A stretch of 64,000 nt of DNA, taken from NCBI RefSeq assembly GCF_000472425.1, contig NZ_AXAI01000006.1:1-64000 (forward strand). Reading direction: 5' to 3'. Both the position numbers and the translations under genes were made by a program. The notes beneath the pieces are model-generated. The model was not told the origin of the DNA and ran no database searches. It saw nothing but the letters and a program-made list of their open reading frames with translations. Shown here piece by piece: positions 25,875 to 35,148 of the stretch. This stretch comes from Bradyrhizobium sp. Tv2a-2. Lineage in GTDB: Bacteria; Pseudomonadota; Alphaproteobacteria; Rhizobiales; Xanthobacteraceae. The stretch's first letter is position 1, and the number at the start of each line of letters is the position of its first letter.

Positions 25875-26786
25875 TTGAGCCTGAAGAAAGAAGCCTTTTA
25901 CCTACTGCGCCGGACGACCTCGATACAGATGCGTCAGTATCTCAAGTCGCGGCTATGGCGGCTACGCCTAAAATGCGGCCCCCTGATCCAAGCATGGAAC
26001 GGGAGCTTCTCGACCGCCGAGCTTGAGCACGAGATTCGCCGGCATCTGCCGGACGATTTCGACATTCTGATGGTACACTGTTCTTACAACAGCCTGACCC
26101 CAATGTATCGCGACGATCCCGGCAAACTGCTCAAGACCTTCCTGCGCATCACAGGGCCCGATCGAACGCTGGCCATGCCCGCCTTCTTTTTCGGAGCTCC
26201 TGAGAAGTACTATCTCGACTACTATCGCGACAATCCACTGTTCAACGTGCGGCGCACGCCGTCCCAGATGGGAATTGTGAGTGAGCTATTTCGTCACTTA
26301 AAGGTCGTCTTGCGCAGCCTCCATCCGACCCACAGCGTCTGCGCGTTGGGACCTCTTGCCGAAGAACTTACCCGTAGCCATCATCTGAGCTCCGCTGAGT
26401 GTGGGCCACTGTCACCGTTCGGGGTGATGGCGCGATACAAGACAGTGATTCTCGGCGTCGGAACCGAGTACTATCGTAGCCTCACGCAGGTTCACGCCAT
26501 CGAGGATCACATGGGTCCTGACTTCCCCATCCCGCGCGAACGCGAGGAGCCCATCAGCGTTACCCTGATCGACGGTGCAGGCCTGCATATTCCGTACGTG
26601 ATGTCGCCGCCTCTCTCGCACAAGTTCGTGCTCAGGATCGAGCGGCTGGCCGGATTCCTTCGCCCGGGCGTGCTAACGGCATGGAAATACAAGGGCGTTC
26701 GGCTCTACTGCGTTGAGGCCTCGGAGATTAATCGCGCGCTTGGAGCCGCCGCCTCGTCCGGCAAAACGCTATATGTCGCAGCCTAG
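25875..26786 (+). CDS. AAC(3)-family N-acetyltransferase
   Basis: A 303-residue protein of the aminoglycoside 3-N-acetyltransferase/YokD fold. Family signatures are DFDILMVHCSYNSLTPM, TLAMPAFFF, RTPSQMGIVSELFR, the catalytic-region SLHPTHSVCALGPLAEEL with its His, and GPLSPFGVMARY followed by LGVGTEYYRSLTQVHAIED. In surface polysaccharide loci these enzymes acetylate amino sugars, and drug modification is not implied. The start is TTG at 25875 with AAGGA upstream; the next in-frame ATG would remove conserved sequence. It is followed by a toroid-fold gene after 51 bases, so the two are likely co-transcribed. The acetylated sugar is unknown. Confidence 0.88.
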   Translation: MSLKKEAFYLLRRTTSIQMRQYLKSRLWRLRLKCGPLIQAWNGSFSTAELEHEIRRHLPDDFDILMVHCSYNSLTPMYRDDPGKLLKTFLRITGPDRTLAMPAFFFGAPEKYYLDYYRDNPLFNVRRTPSQMGIVSELFRHLKVVLRSLHPTHSVCALGPLAEELTRSHHLSSAECGPLSPFGVMARYKTVILGVGTEYYRSLTQVHAIEDHMGPDFPIPREREEPISVTLIDGAGLHIPYVMSPPLSHKFVLRIERLAGFLRPGVLTAWKYKGVRLYCVEASEINRALGAAASSGKTLYVAA

Positions 26787-26837
26787 GCGGCCTCGCGACA
26801 AAGCGCGCCTTTCTGTATTGCGAGCAGGACACCGATA

Positions 26838-28013
26838 ATGATGCTGACACATTTTGCCGCCGAGAGCGTCCGCGACTTCCTCCGCATTAGGTTCCCGGGC
26901 CATAAGACGTCGGAGCGACTGACGGATGATCGATGTCACCTTGAGGCGGCGGTCGCGTTCATCACGCGATCCATAGAGCAGGGGACAGGGTGCGCTTCCT
27001 CGAAGGGGTATAAGGTTGGCAAAGGATGGCTGCCTCCGTATCGAGAGACCACCGGGTACATCATACCGACACTCCTCGATGTGGCTGATCACCTCGAACG
27101 ACCCGATTTGGCCTCGACCGCGGAGCGCCTGGGCGAATGGCTCTCAGAACGGCAGGAGCCGAGTGGCGGCTTTGTCGAGGGCGATCTCTGGCCAGACACC
27201 AAGCCGATCGTCTTCAATACCGGCCAAATCCTTCACGGATTTAACGCGCTGATTTTGCGTCGTGGACGGCAAGACCTCGTCCCCCACGCGCGGCGGGCGG
27301 GTGACTTCCTAGTCTCATCTGCTGACGAAACGGGATCCTTCGTGCGCAACGAGCATCACGACATGGTGCACTCGTACAACGTCAGAAGCGCCTGGGCGCT
27401 CCTGACCCTGGGTAGGCTGCTCGGAGAAACGAAGTATGAAAATGTCGCGCTCGCCAATGCCGACTGGACGGTAGCGCAACAGGTGGCCAACGGTTTCTTC
27501 CTTAACAACGTGTTCCAGCCAGGCTGGAACGCCAACACCCATGGCATTGCCTACGTGCTCCAAGGGTTAATCGAGATCCACTGCATTTCGGGACGGGCGT
27601 CCTACCTCGCTGCCGTTCGCCGCGCAGCGGAGAGCATCGTTTCGGTCTATGGCACCAAACGCTACCTGGCTTCCGAGATCGACGAAAACTGGGAGCCCCT
27701 CGCGCGGCATTTGTGCCTCACAGGGTACGCACAATTGGCAATCGTGTTCTTCAGGCTCTACGGCCTGGATGGTGACAAGCGATTTCTCAACGTAGGGCTC
27801 AGTCTGCTCGACGACGTTGCTGCGACGCAGAATGTGACGTCGCCGGCGAAACCCTACTATGGCGGAATCAAGGGCTCATTCCCCTTCTACGGCCGCTATG
27901 CCCCTCTGCAATATCCGAACTGGGCAACCAAATTCTTCATCGATGCACTGCTCGCGAAGCAAAGAGCGCTGGCTGGTCCCACTGGTCGATCGACCCAACT
28001 GTCAGCTAGTTAG
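26838..28013 (+). CDS. Alpha/alpha-toroid (six-hairpin-like) protein of a polysaccharide locus
   Basis: A 391-residue protein built of repeated helical hairpins, as in six-hairpin glycosidases and related toroids: YRETTGYIIPTLLDVADHL, SGGFVEGDLWPDTKPIVFNTGQI, HDMVHSYNVRSAWALLTLG, GWNANTHGIAYVLQGLIE and GYAQLAIVFFRL. There is no signal peptide, so it is probably cytoplasmic. Related uncharacterised proteins are encoded in O-antigen and exopolysaccharide clusters. A glycoside hydrolase, lyase or epimerase activity is possible but cannot be decided. It follows the AAC(3)-like gene and precedes the convergent wecBC gene. Confidence 0.65.
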   Translation: MMLTHFAAESVRDFLRIRFPGHKTSERLTDDRCHLEAAVAFITRSIEQGTGCASSKGYKVGKGWLPPYRETTGYIIPTLLDVADHLERPDLASTAERLGEWLSERQEPSGGFVEGDLWPDTKPIVFNTGQILHGFNALILRRGRQDLVPHARRAGDFLVSSADETGSFVRNEHHDMVHSYNVRSAWALLTLGRLLGETKYENVALANADWTVAQQVANGFFLNNVFQPGWNANTHGIAYVLQGLIEIHCISGRASYLAAVRRAAESIVSVYGTKRYLASEIDENWEPLARHLCLTGYAQLAIVFFRLYGLDGDKRFLNVGLSLLDDVAATQNVTSPAKPYYGGIKGSFPFYGRYAPLQYPNWATKFFIDALLAKQRALAGPTGRSTQLSAS

Positions 28014-28536
28014 CTCGCGATCGCGTGCACGTTGGCGGTCCGATTACGACAACGCACGACCGCGCTCGCAACTCGGATCGAAGACTCCGTCTACTTGGTT
28101 TGGCGCCGGCGCGATGTAGTGTCAGCCGACGCGGCGCTGCTCGGCCCAAGTGAGGATGGCGCAGCAATGCACTTGCGCGTGCATGACATCCGTTTCGCCC
28201 AGGAGGAGGAAAGGGCCGCTCGCCTGCCTTTCCGGGACAAGCGGCTGACCGTCGCCAGCTATCTTCTCGATCGACGGCGAACGGGCTCTCTACGACGGCC
28301 GTGTGGATCGATGGAGATATCGGGTAATCAGGCCCGAGAAGATCCACCTTTTGACCTCGGGTCGATGCGATCACTTGCCTCGAGGGTCGGAACAGTCGAA
28401 CTGGCTGCCTAGCGCCTCGATTGTAACCTTGTCCATCGAGAGAAATAACTTCTGCAACCCCAATCACTATGACTGCATGGATCGTGCGCCAGTGGGTACG
28501 CCCACCGCGAACTTTGGGGGGGCGTAGTTCGAGAAT
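28014..28536. other. Intergenic stretch with possible decayed coding sequence
   Basis: Between convergent genes. On the plus strand, 28200-28480 reads as two protein-like pieces in different frames (RLPFRDKRLTVASYLLDR, then ERALYDGRVDRWRYRVIRP and ASIVTLSIERNN), as if one gene had suffered a frameshift near 28270. No family recognised. Confidence 0.3.
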
Positions 28537-30786
28537 TCAAGAGTCGCATGGGACCGCGTTGATCATTTGGTCAAAAGAAAGCAGCGGAGAATCAAACTTC
28601 TTCGATGAGTAGACTTTATGACCAGAAAGGACAATCAACACGTCCGCCCAACCGTCCACCTTCTCGATGGGGAAGAGTTCGAAATCCCAATCTTTTACCA
28701 GGGGATCGTGGCAGCGGACTTCGTAGTGTTTCGAAAGAATCTTTGCAATTTCCAAAACTGGCGTCTCGCGAGCATCGTCGACGTCCGGCTTGTAACTCAC
28801 TCCCAAAATGCCGATTTTCTTAACGGACGGGCCGATCTTGTCTTGAATTCGCGCGACCGTATGCTTCGGCATCTCGTCGTTCAGTTCTCGTGCGGTCCTA
28901 ATAAGGTTCAGACCGCAGATGTCTTCGGTCAAAAACCAAGGATCGATAGCGATGCAGTGGCCTCCTACGCCGATCCCCGGTTGCAAAATGTCGACCCGCG
29001 GATGTTTGTTCGCAAGCGTGATCGCGGCCGAGATATTGAAGCCGAACTTATCGGCAATCAGCGAAAACTCGTTTGCTAAAGCGATATTGACGTCGCGGAA
29101 CGTGTTTTCCATGAGCTTTACGCACTCAGCGGTTACCAAATTCGTTCGGTGAATCGTTCCCTTCGTGAAGGTCGAATAGAGGTTCGCCGCTCTCTGTGCA
29201 GCCTCCGGCGACGTGGCACCGATGATTCGATCGTTGTGCACGATTTCATGTAAGGTGTTGCCTGGAATCGCGCGCTCCGGACAGTGCGCGACTTCGACTT
29301 TCAAATGCTTGGATCGGAGAAGTGGAAGTATGATTTCTTCACAAGTTTTCGGCTTGATGGTCGACTCGATGATGAGGAGATTCCCGTCTTTCATGACGGG
29401 AAGCAGTCTGTTAACGGCTGAAAGAACGAAAGACAGATCGCATTTCTTTTTTTCGTGCGGGGTCGGTACGGCCACAACGAAAACGTCCGCCGCGATAGGC
29501 GTCGTCTGAGCTCTGAAGTTTTCGGTCTTCAAAGCCGTGGTCAATAGCTCTTGAATACCTTTTTCATCGAACGGGCTGCGGCCTCCGTTGATCTCATTCA
29601 CTTTCTTTTCGCTGAGATCAAAGCCGGTAACCTTCACGCCCGAGTTTGCCAAGAGGAGGGACGTCGGAAGTCCCATGTAACCAAGACCTGCAACGCAAAC
29701 AGTATCCTGCGTTTGTGGAGCCAACCGCAAATGGTGACCCATGACGATGTCAAGTATTCTCTCGGCAGAGTGGCCATCTCCAAAAGGATTCGTCCAGGAT
29801 GTAATCGGACGATTGAGAGCGGCGACCATCGCCTCAGCGTTTCGGTGCACCAAAACATTCGCGCCGACGTCCACGGTTTCGGGCCGTTCCGTGCGATCGC
29901 GAATGGTCACGCAAGGTACACCGAGGATACAGGCTTCCTCCTGGACACCGCCGGAGTCCGTAATGACGGCCCTGCAATTCGAAAGCAAGTTCAGGAAATC
30001 CGAATAGCCGACGGGATCGGTCCAAGCCAGGTTCGTTGGCAAATCGACCTTGTTTTCTTTGAGAACCTTCTGAGTGCGGTAGTGGATCGGCCAGCATACT
30101 TTACCGGGTATTCTCGTGATCAGCTGGATGATTTCCTTCAGCGCATCCGGGTCATCGACGTTTGCGGCCCGATGGGACGTGAGAAGGTAATACCCCTTCT
30201 TTTGCAATTTCAATTCAGAGAGAACCTGACTGTTTATCTCCGCTTGAACCCGATGAGAAAGTAAAGCGTCGACGATCGTGTTGCCGACCATAAAAAGTTT
30301 CGACTCCGGCAAACCTTCTTTTTTCAGGTTGCCGACCTGCAAGTCAGTAACGGCAAATAAGTAATCCGAGATGTGGTCCGCTATAATGCGGTTGCTCTCT
30401 TCGGGCATGGTTTGGTCGAACGAGCGCAATCCAGCTTCGATGTGCCCGACTTTGATATGAAGTTTATGCGCCGCGAGTGCGCCAGCAACCACCGTATTGG
30501 TATCCCCTTGAACGAGCAGTACGTCGGGTTTCTCGGACATTAAGATCGGCTCAAGTTCGATCAATATGCGGCCTGTTTGGTTCGCGTGCCCGCCGGAGCC
30601 GACATTCAGATTGTATTTGGGAGCCGGAAGATCGAGTTCAGAGAAGAAGATTCCGTCGAGTTTCTCCGAGTAATGTTGCTTCGAGTGGATGATGAAGTAG
30701 TGGAGCCTTCGCTTCCGGCATTCGCGAATGACCGGCGCCATTTTGATGATCTCTGGACGGGTTCCCACGAGAATTGCGATTTTCAT
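28537..30786 (-). CDS. Fused UDP-GlcNAc 2-epimerase / UDP-ManNAc dehydrogenase
   Basis: A 749-residue bifunctional enzyme. Residues 1-352 are a non-hydrolysing UDP-GlcNAc 2-epimerase (WecB): GTRPEIIKMAPV, VQGDTNTVVAGALAA, GHIEAGLRSFD, TSHRAANVDD and ITDSGGVQEEA. After a short linker, residues 361-749 are a UDP-N-acetyl-D-mannosamine dehydrogenase (WecC): NAD site GLGYMG at 367-372, AHCPERAIPG, and the catalytic cysteine in GVGGHC (Cys611). Together they turn UDP-GlcNAc into UDP-ManNAcA without releasing the intermediate to other enzymes. AAAGGAG stands six bases before the ATG. The start overlaps by four bases (ATGA) the end of an upstream gene remnant. Codon use is visibly less GC-biased than in the flanks. 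It supplies the acidic amino sugar expected for the WecG/TagA transferase. Confidence 0.95.
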   Translation of the reverse strand: MKIAILVGTRPEIIKMAPVIRECRKRRLHYFIIHSKQHYSEKLDGIFFSELDLPAPKYNLNVGSGGHANQTGRILIELEPILMSEKPDVLLVQGDTNTVVAGALAAHKLHIKVGHIEAGLRSFDQTMPEESNRIIADHISDYLFAVTDLQVGNLKKEGLPESKLFMVGNTIVDALLSHRVQAEINSQVLSELKLQKKGYYLLTSHRAANVDDPDALKEIIQLITRIPGKVCWPIHYRTQKVLKENKVDLPTNLAWTDPVGYSDFLNLLSNCRAVITDSGGVQEEACILGVPCVTIRDRTERPETVDVGANVLVHRNAEAMVAALNRPITSWTNPFGDGHSAERILDIVMGHHLRLAPQTQDTVCVAGLGYMGLPTSLLLANSGVKVTGFDLSEKKVNEINGGRSPFDEKGIQELLTTALKTENFRAQTTPIAADVFVVAVPTPHEKKKCDLSFVLSAVNRLLPVMKDGNLLIIESTIKPKTCEEIILPLLRSKHLKVEVAHCPERAIPGNTLHEIVHNDRIIGATSPEAAQRAANLYSTFTKGTIHRTNLVTAECVKLMENTFRDVNIALANEFSLIADKFGFNISAAITLANKHPRVDILQPGIGVGGHCIAIDPWFLTEDICGLNLIRTARELNDEMPKHTVARIQDKIGPSVKKIGILGVSYKPDVDDARETPVLEIAKILSKHYEVRCHDPLVKDWDFELFPIEKVDGWADVLIVLSGHKVYSSKKFDSPLLSFDQMINAVPCDS

Positions 30787-30953
30787 CTATTCTCCTTTAG
30801 CGGCTTGAGCACGACCAGGCTCGTCGGCGCATCAACGGCTATGGATGTGACCAGCTCGATGTCTGTCGAATTGCTGGCCCGCCGCTCTACAATGTCTCGG
30901 CCGACATGACGTCCGTTAGAGGAGAACAGCCCTTGTTCGTCGTATTCGAACAT
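30783..30953 (-). pseudogene. 3' fragment of an unidentified gene overlapping wecBC
   Basis: A 56-codon frame from ATG 30953 ends in TGA overlapping the wecBC start codon (ATGA), the classic arrangement of coupled genes. It encodes FEYDEQGLFSSNGRHV followed by IVERRASNSTDIELVTS and ends VVLKPLKENR. The frame continues upstream through coherent residues (RQRQWFKTYRAMF) to a stop near 30996, beyond which LMREYMRDGM is in frame. It looks like the C-terminus of a larger gene truncated on the IS3-remnant side. Family not recognised. Confidence 0.5.
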
Positions 30954-31169
30954 TGCCCTATACGTCTTGAACCACTGTCGTTGGCGTTACGGTTGCACCA
31001 TCCCATCGCGCATGTACTCACGCATCAGCATAGTCCGTGATCCGGCCTGCGGCGCGACCCTTCAGGGTTACCAATTTCGATGACAAGAGGAGGCTCAGAC
31101 TACTCGTGTACGCACCATGCCGCACAAATAGCTTCTGCTCCTAATAGGACAGCCTTGGAGTATTCCGAG

Positions 31170-31500
31170 CAAGCACACCGCCGATGTCAGATTGGCGCTG
31201 CTGGTGAGTTCGGGGGCGTTGTCGCTGTCCACCATTTCGGGCGTGCCGCGCTCGATGATCAGCCGGCCCAGCTCCCGTGCCCCCGGGTACCCGAGAGCGA
31301 GGTATCGGCCAGCCGACTACCGCCAAAATACGGAAGTGTCGACCGTCCGTGAGCTGATCCGATATGAAGTCGAGCTACCAGCGATCGTTGGGGGCCATCG
31401 GCGCCGTCATCGGCGCCCTGGTCCCGATTGCTCGCTTGCGGCCGCCACGACGGCGCGCCGCGAGCATCTCTTCCCGGTAGCGCAGGAACAGCAGTTCGCG
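31170..31500 (-). mobile_element. IS3-family transposase (OrfB) remnant
   Basis: On the minus strand from about 31479, YREEMLAARRRGGRKRAIG is followed by PNDRW, a stop codon, and LDFISDQLTDGRHFRILAV, the start of the integrase catalytic domain of IS3-family OrfB. After a frameshift it continues ARELGRLIIERGTPEMVDSD with the second conserved region. A stop codon, a deletion and a frameshift make it dead. It lies between the truncated gene upstream of wecBC and the polymerase gene, and may have caused that truncation. Confidence 0.75.
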
Positions 31501-31580
31501 CCCGTGCGGACCCTTCCGGATTACCCCTATTGGCTTCCGCCTTGTGGGTCGACGGCGCGTGCGTTGCCGGCGGAGTCACG

Positions 31581-32996
31581 ATGGTCTATCTTCAGGTAGC
31601 AAGTGATGACCAGGGAAGAGTCGCTCACGGCGTGAAGGAGTTCTGCTTGAACTATGATGGTCAAGTTCTCTATCACCGCGCGTTTGCGCATTTAGTCGCG
31701 CGACAGGAGAAATTGTTCTTTCTCCTGTTCATTTTCATTTTGCCGTTCCAGCGGGTGACATTTGTCGGGGACAATCTGCTGGGCATCCAGGGGTTGAAGC
31801 CGTTCAACTTGCTGTCGGCCGTAGTCGTGGCCTATTTGCTATTCAAAAGTACGCCCGTGCGCCCGATGGACAAAATCGAGATGAAGTCCATGAGAATATT
31901 TCTCCTGTACTTCGCGACCTTCACCATTGCTTTCATCCGATCAATTCCAAATGCCCCGCTGTTTCATAGTCGTTTCCCTGAGGTGTTTCCGGAATCTTAT
32001 CCGGACTTTATACTGTCAATGTACGTCGTCTCAGCCTTCTATGTCTTGCCATTTCTATTTATCCTGAGGCGCCTGTGCTCATTTCATGAGCTTGAAAAGA
32101 TCACTACGGTGATCTGCTTCTCAATGCTGCTGCTATCGGTCACCTTCATCATACTCGTCCTGATGAATCCGTCCGTCTTGGTTTCAGGCAACCGGGACGA
32201 CGTGTCTGAGTTGGTTTCAGGCAGCCGCAATGAAATGGCCGTATTGTGCGAGACTTATTATGGTATCCATTACAATACGATTGGCACAATATACATCTGC
32301 ACTGTGCCTTTGTTGCTCTATAGAGTTATTACGCGAAAGGGCCTCTGGATTGTTCCACTCGCGCTATCACTCGTCGCGGTTCTTCTTCTCCAGTCGCGCA
32401 GCGCGCTTGTGACTGTGGCACTTTCGTGTTGTCTGCTCCTGGTCCAGCGGCGTAACTACGTCATATTATTTTTCGGCGCCGCGGTGCTTGGCATAACGGC
32501 ATTCCTGTGGGCCGGACCAACTATCGACGCTCTTCTTTCGGTCGGCTTTCAAAACAGTTCCGACTTCTCGGCTGACGCCGTGTTGACGGGCCGGGTTGAT
32601 GGCATCTGGATTCCTCTGCTCGATGAATGGACGAGCGACATCGGTCTATTTCTGTTCGGCGCTGGTCGTAACGGAATGATCACGAGCGAACTTTGGTATA
32701 CAGGAGCCCTTTTTCACGCCGGTCACGCGCATAATGCACTTATCGACTTCTTTGTTGATTGCGGGGCGATTTTTACCAGTGTGCTTATAGTTTTACTTTT
32801 TGTTGGATTGGCGACCGCCTTGCGGGTTGGGCGAAAGTTGGACAATGATCTATATTGGGCTTTGTTCATATGCCTGTTTGGCTTTGGAATTGGTATGCTG
32901 ACAGAGCGCGAAATTTTTCCGACGATCGACAATATGTACGTGTTCCCAATCGTCGCCATGATGATCAACTTGGCGCGTTTGCGTTATCGAGTTTAA
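31581..32996 (+). CDS. O-antigen ligase/polymerase-like (Wzy-type) membrane protein
   Basis: A 471-residue polytopic membrane protein with about ten helices, starting around EKLFFLLFIFILPFQR. A large extracytoplasmic loop (about 340-390) contains LTGRVDGIWIPLLDEW and GHAHNALIDFFVDCG; the second matches the conserved His-containing HNxxL/D motif of the O-antigen ligase/Wzy family. Such proteins polymerise or ligate lipid-linked repeat units at the periplasmic face. The ATG at 31581 has GGAG at normal distance; the frame is open further upstream only through the IS3 remnant, which explains an artificially long frame. It is followed by the flippase gene after 336 bases. Confidence 0.83.
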   Translation: MVYLQVASDDQGRVAHGVKEFCLNYDGQVLYHRAFAHLVARQEKLFFLLFIFILPFQRVTFVGDNLLGIQGLKPFNLLSAVVVAYLLFKSTPVRPMDKIEMKSMRIFLLYFATFTIAFIRSIPNAPLFHSRFPEVFPESYPDFILSMYVVSAFYVLPFLFILRRLCSFHELEKITTVICFSMLLLSVTFIILVLMNPSVLVSGNRDDVSELVSGSRNEMAVLCETYYGIHYNTIGTIYICTVPLLLYRVITRKGLWIVPLALSLVAVLLLQSRSALVTVALSCCLLLVQRRNYVILFFGAAVLGITAFLWAGPTIDALLSVGFQNSSDFSADAVLTGRVDGIWIPLLDEWTSDIGLFLFGAGRNGMITSELWYTGALFHAGHAHNALIDFFVDCGAIFTSVLIVLLFVGLATALRVGRKLDNDLYWALFICLFGFGIGMLTEREIFPTIDNMYVFPIVAMMINLARLRYRV

Positions 32997-33332
32997 CCAC
33001 GGAATGACTGCTTGATGCGAACCAAGGTGCGGTAAAAGGTCTGGGGCTAATCTCTTCGCTCGACGAGGTAGATGCCGCAAGACGTAATTCGCCCAAAAGC
33101 TACGACGTGGCGATGAGCGTACACGGCGCGATCGCTCAGGGGTGATCGAGGGTTCGATCTCACACCAAGTTTAACTAAGGGACTAGGCTGGTCGCTCGAT
33201 GAAGAAGGTTCACGCCAAAGGTCCGGTCAAGACCACTGATTGTGTGCAGCACGCGAAGTCTGATACGCGTCGGATCGGTGTCTTGCTTTGTTTGGCGCCG
33301 TCGTCGCCAACGTCCGTCTAGGTTGCTGATCC
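32997..33332. other. Intergenic gap between polymerase and flippase genes
   Basis: 336 bases without a plausible gene, repeat or hairpin. The spacing suggests that the flippase may have its own promoter, but no promoter was identified. Confidence 0.35.
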
Positions 33333-34793
33333 ATGGCATCCATATTGCGTCAAGGCATTGCACTCTCCGCTGCGCGCTACGTCGATCAGGTCATCATGTT
33401 GTTGACGCCGGTCGTTCTCGTGCGAACGATCGGCCCCACAGCATTCGGCGAATATCGGCTCTTCTGGCTACTTGTAACTACCGTGGCCCTGTTGTTCCCC
33501 TTTGACCTGCCGCGCAGCTTGCTTTTCTTCTTTGTCCGTTTGGATTCGGAAGGACGTCGGGTTTACGTCGGGCAGACGGTGCTGTTCTTGCTTGCCACGA
33601 CGACCATTGCGGCACTTCTGATTTTTGTCTTTGGCAATGTCCTGCCCTCGGGCATGAAAGGCCTGCTGCAGGACCATGGGTTTTTGCTTGCGGTTTTCTT
33701 ATTTGTCTGGAATTTGGGTTTGATATTCGACGTGCTACCCAATGCTGCGGGGCAGATTCGCTGGCAGGCACAAGCTGTCATGGCCACGTCCGTGCTCAGG
33801 GCGGCGCTCGTAATTTCGGCAGCGGTGTTTTCTCGACGCCTTGACCTGGTGCTGGCCGCGACATTGATTGCGGCCTGCGTGCGCCTTGGGTTCTTGGGCT
33901 ATTTCATAGCACGCCATTGCGGCATCCGGTTGTTCCCGCTTGACAAGCAGCAATTCCGTGAACAGCTTCGGTATGCTCTTCCATTCGGCGCGGCCACCTT
34001 GTTTTTCCACATGCGAAAACTGGTCGAGCAATGGATTGTGGCCACGGTGTTTTCACCAGCAGCATTTGGCGCTTTTTCAATTGCCGCTACGCTCACTCTG
34101 CCCTTCGAAGTCCTGAGAGGCGCGCTGGGGAATTTGCTCTTGCCAAAAATGAGTCACCTGAATTCGCTTGGTGATCACAAAGAGCTATTGCGCCTCAATA
34201 ATCAAGGCAATGTGATCCTCAGCGTGGTCATATTCCCCACTCTTGCGGCGCTATTCGCCTTTTCCAATGAGGTCATCCAGTTCCTGTTTACGAAGGAGTA
34301 CGTGAGCGGCTCGCCGGTGCTGCGCATTTATCTGGTTCAGACCTTGATTCATTCGATTGAAATTAACGCCCTGCTGTATGTATTCAAACAAGGTTCATCT
34401 AATATGCGTTGTGAAGCCTCAACGTTTCCCGTTGCCGTACTAACCAGTTTGGTGGGTGTCTGGTACTACGGTTTGCCGGGTGCAGCTGTAGGCTCGCTGC
34501 TGGCCAGTTTGATGGTGTATGTGCTTTTTCTGAGAAGACTTTCAAAGGTAATGAGCATTTCGATCAGAAGGTTGCAAGATTGGGAGAGCCTTGGAAAAAT
34601 CGCGAGCATATCGGCAGTTTGCGCACTAGTAGTGCGGCTCTCGGCTGACATGCTGAAGCCCCCGACAGCAATTGCAGCGATAGGCGGACCTGCCGCGGTT
34701 TTGGTGCTTTATGCTATTATCTTGTTTGCGACGGGATATTATCGAACGCTTGCTGAGCTGCAAAAAGAATGGGGATCGTTCCGCTTTGCTTGA
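33333..34793 (+). CDS. Wzx-type oligosaccharide flippase
   Basis: A 486-residue protein with about 12-14 membrane helices of the MATE/MOP superfamily. It begins ILRQGIALSAARYVDQVIML, typical of polysaccharide-transport members, has VRTIGPTAFGEYRLFWLL in the first hairpin and YALPFGAATLFFHMRKLVEQ at the start of the second half. It should move undecaprenyl-linked repeat units across the inner membrane for polymerisation. It lies directly downstream of the Wzy-like gene, giving the standard flippase-polymerase pair. The ribosome-binding site is weak. A degenerate IS66 fragment follows. Confidence 0.9.
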   Translation: MASILRQGIALSAARYVDQVIMLLTPVVLVRTIGPTAFGEYRLFWLLVTTVALLFPFDLPRSLLFFFVRLDSEGRRVYVGQTVLFLLATTTIAALLIFVFGNVLPSGMKGLLQDHGFLLAVFLFVWNLGLIFDVLPNAAGQIRWQAQAVMATSVLRAALVISAAVFSRRLDLVLAATLIAACVRLGFLGYFIARHCGIRLFPLDKQQFREQLRYALPFGAATLFFHMRKLVEQWIVATVFSPAAFGAFSIAATLTLPFEVLRGALGNLLLPKMSHLNSLGDHKELLRLNNQGNVILSVVIFPTLAALFAFSNEVIQFLFTKEYVSGSPVLRIYLVQTLIHSIEINALLYVFKQGSSNMRCEASTFPVAVLTSLVGVWYYGLPGAAVGSLLASLMVYVLFLRRLSKVMSISIRRLQDWESLGKIASISAVCALVVRLSADMLKPPTAIAAIGGPAAVLVLYAIILFATGYYRTLAELQKEWGSFRFA

Positions 34794-34864
34794 TGCGGCC
34801 ACCCAGCCAACGACAGTGGATTTCCGGTGCCAGTATTAACCCCTTGTTCCCCGATGTTCGTCGT

Positions 34865-34942
34865 TTTTCCCCGCCTCGCTCCTGCTGCCATTGATTGTCG
34901 CTTGATCTCGAACAGTGCGTCAATCCAGTGCACGACCTCGTT
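34865..34942 (-). mobile_element. IS66-family transposase (TnpC) fragment
   Basis: The minus strand encodes HWIDALFEIKR and, after a one-base frame change, ATINGSRSEAGK, which matches the conserved (R)IDALFEIER-xINGx-x-E-R segment of IS66 TnpC. The rest of the 355-base gap 34794-35148 is not recognisable. A relic only. Confidence 0.5.
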
Positions 34943-35148
34943 GGGATTGGGGAGCGCGAAATTTGGCGGTTGGCTACAATACTGCACGGCGACCGACGCC
35001 GAGCGTCCGGGGGACTTGGCGCGACGCCATGGCTGGAAGCAGCGGTGCTGATGCCAACGATAGCAATTGTTGTGATGCCCCGTGCGGTAGAGGGGGTACT
35101 CATTCATGGGGGTTGGACAGTAAAGCCGGTGCCGGGCAAGATGAAATC

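Noticed and set aside
25875..26786. Aminoglycoside resistance gene
   Set aside because: The protein belongs to the AAC(3) fold, but its place among polysaccharide genes makes sugar acetylation much more likely.
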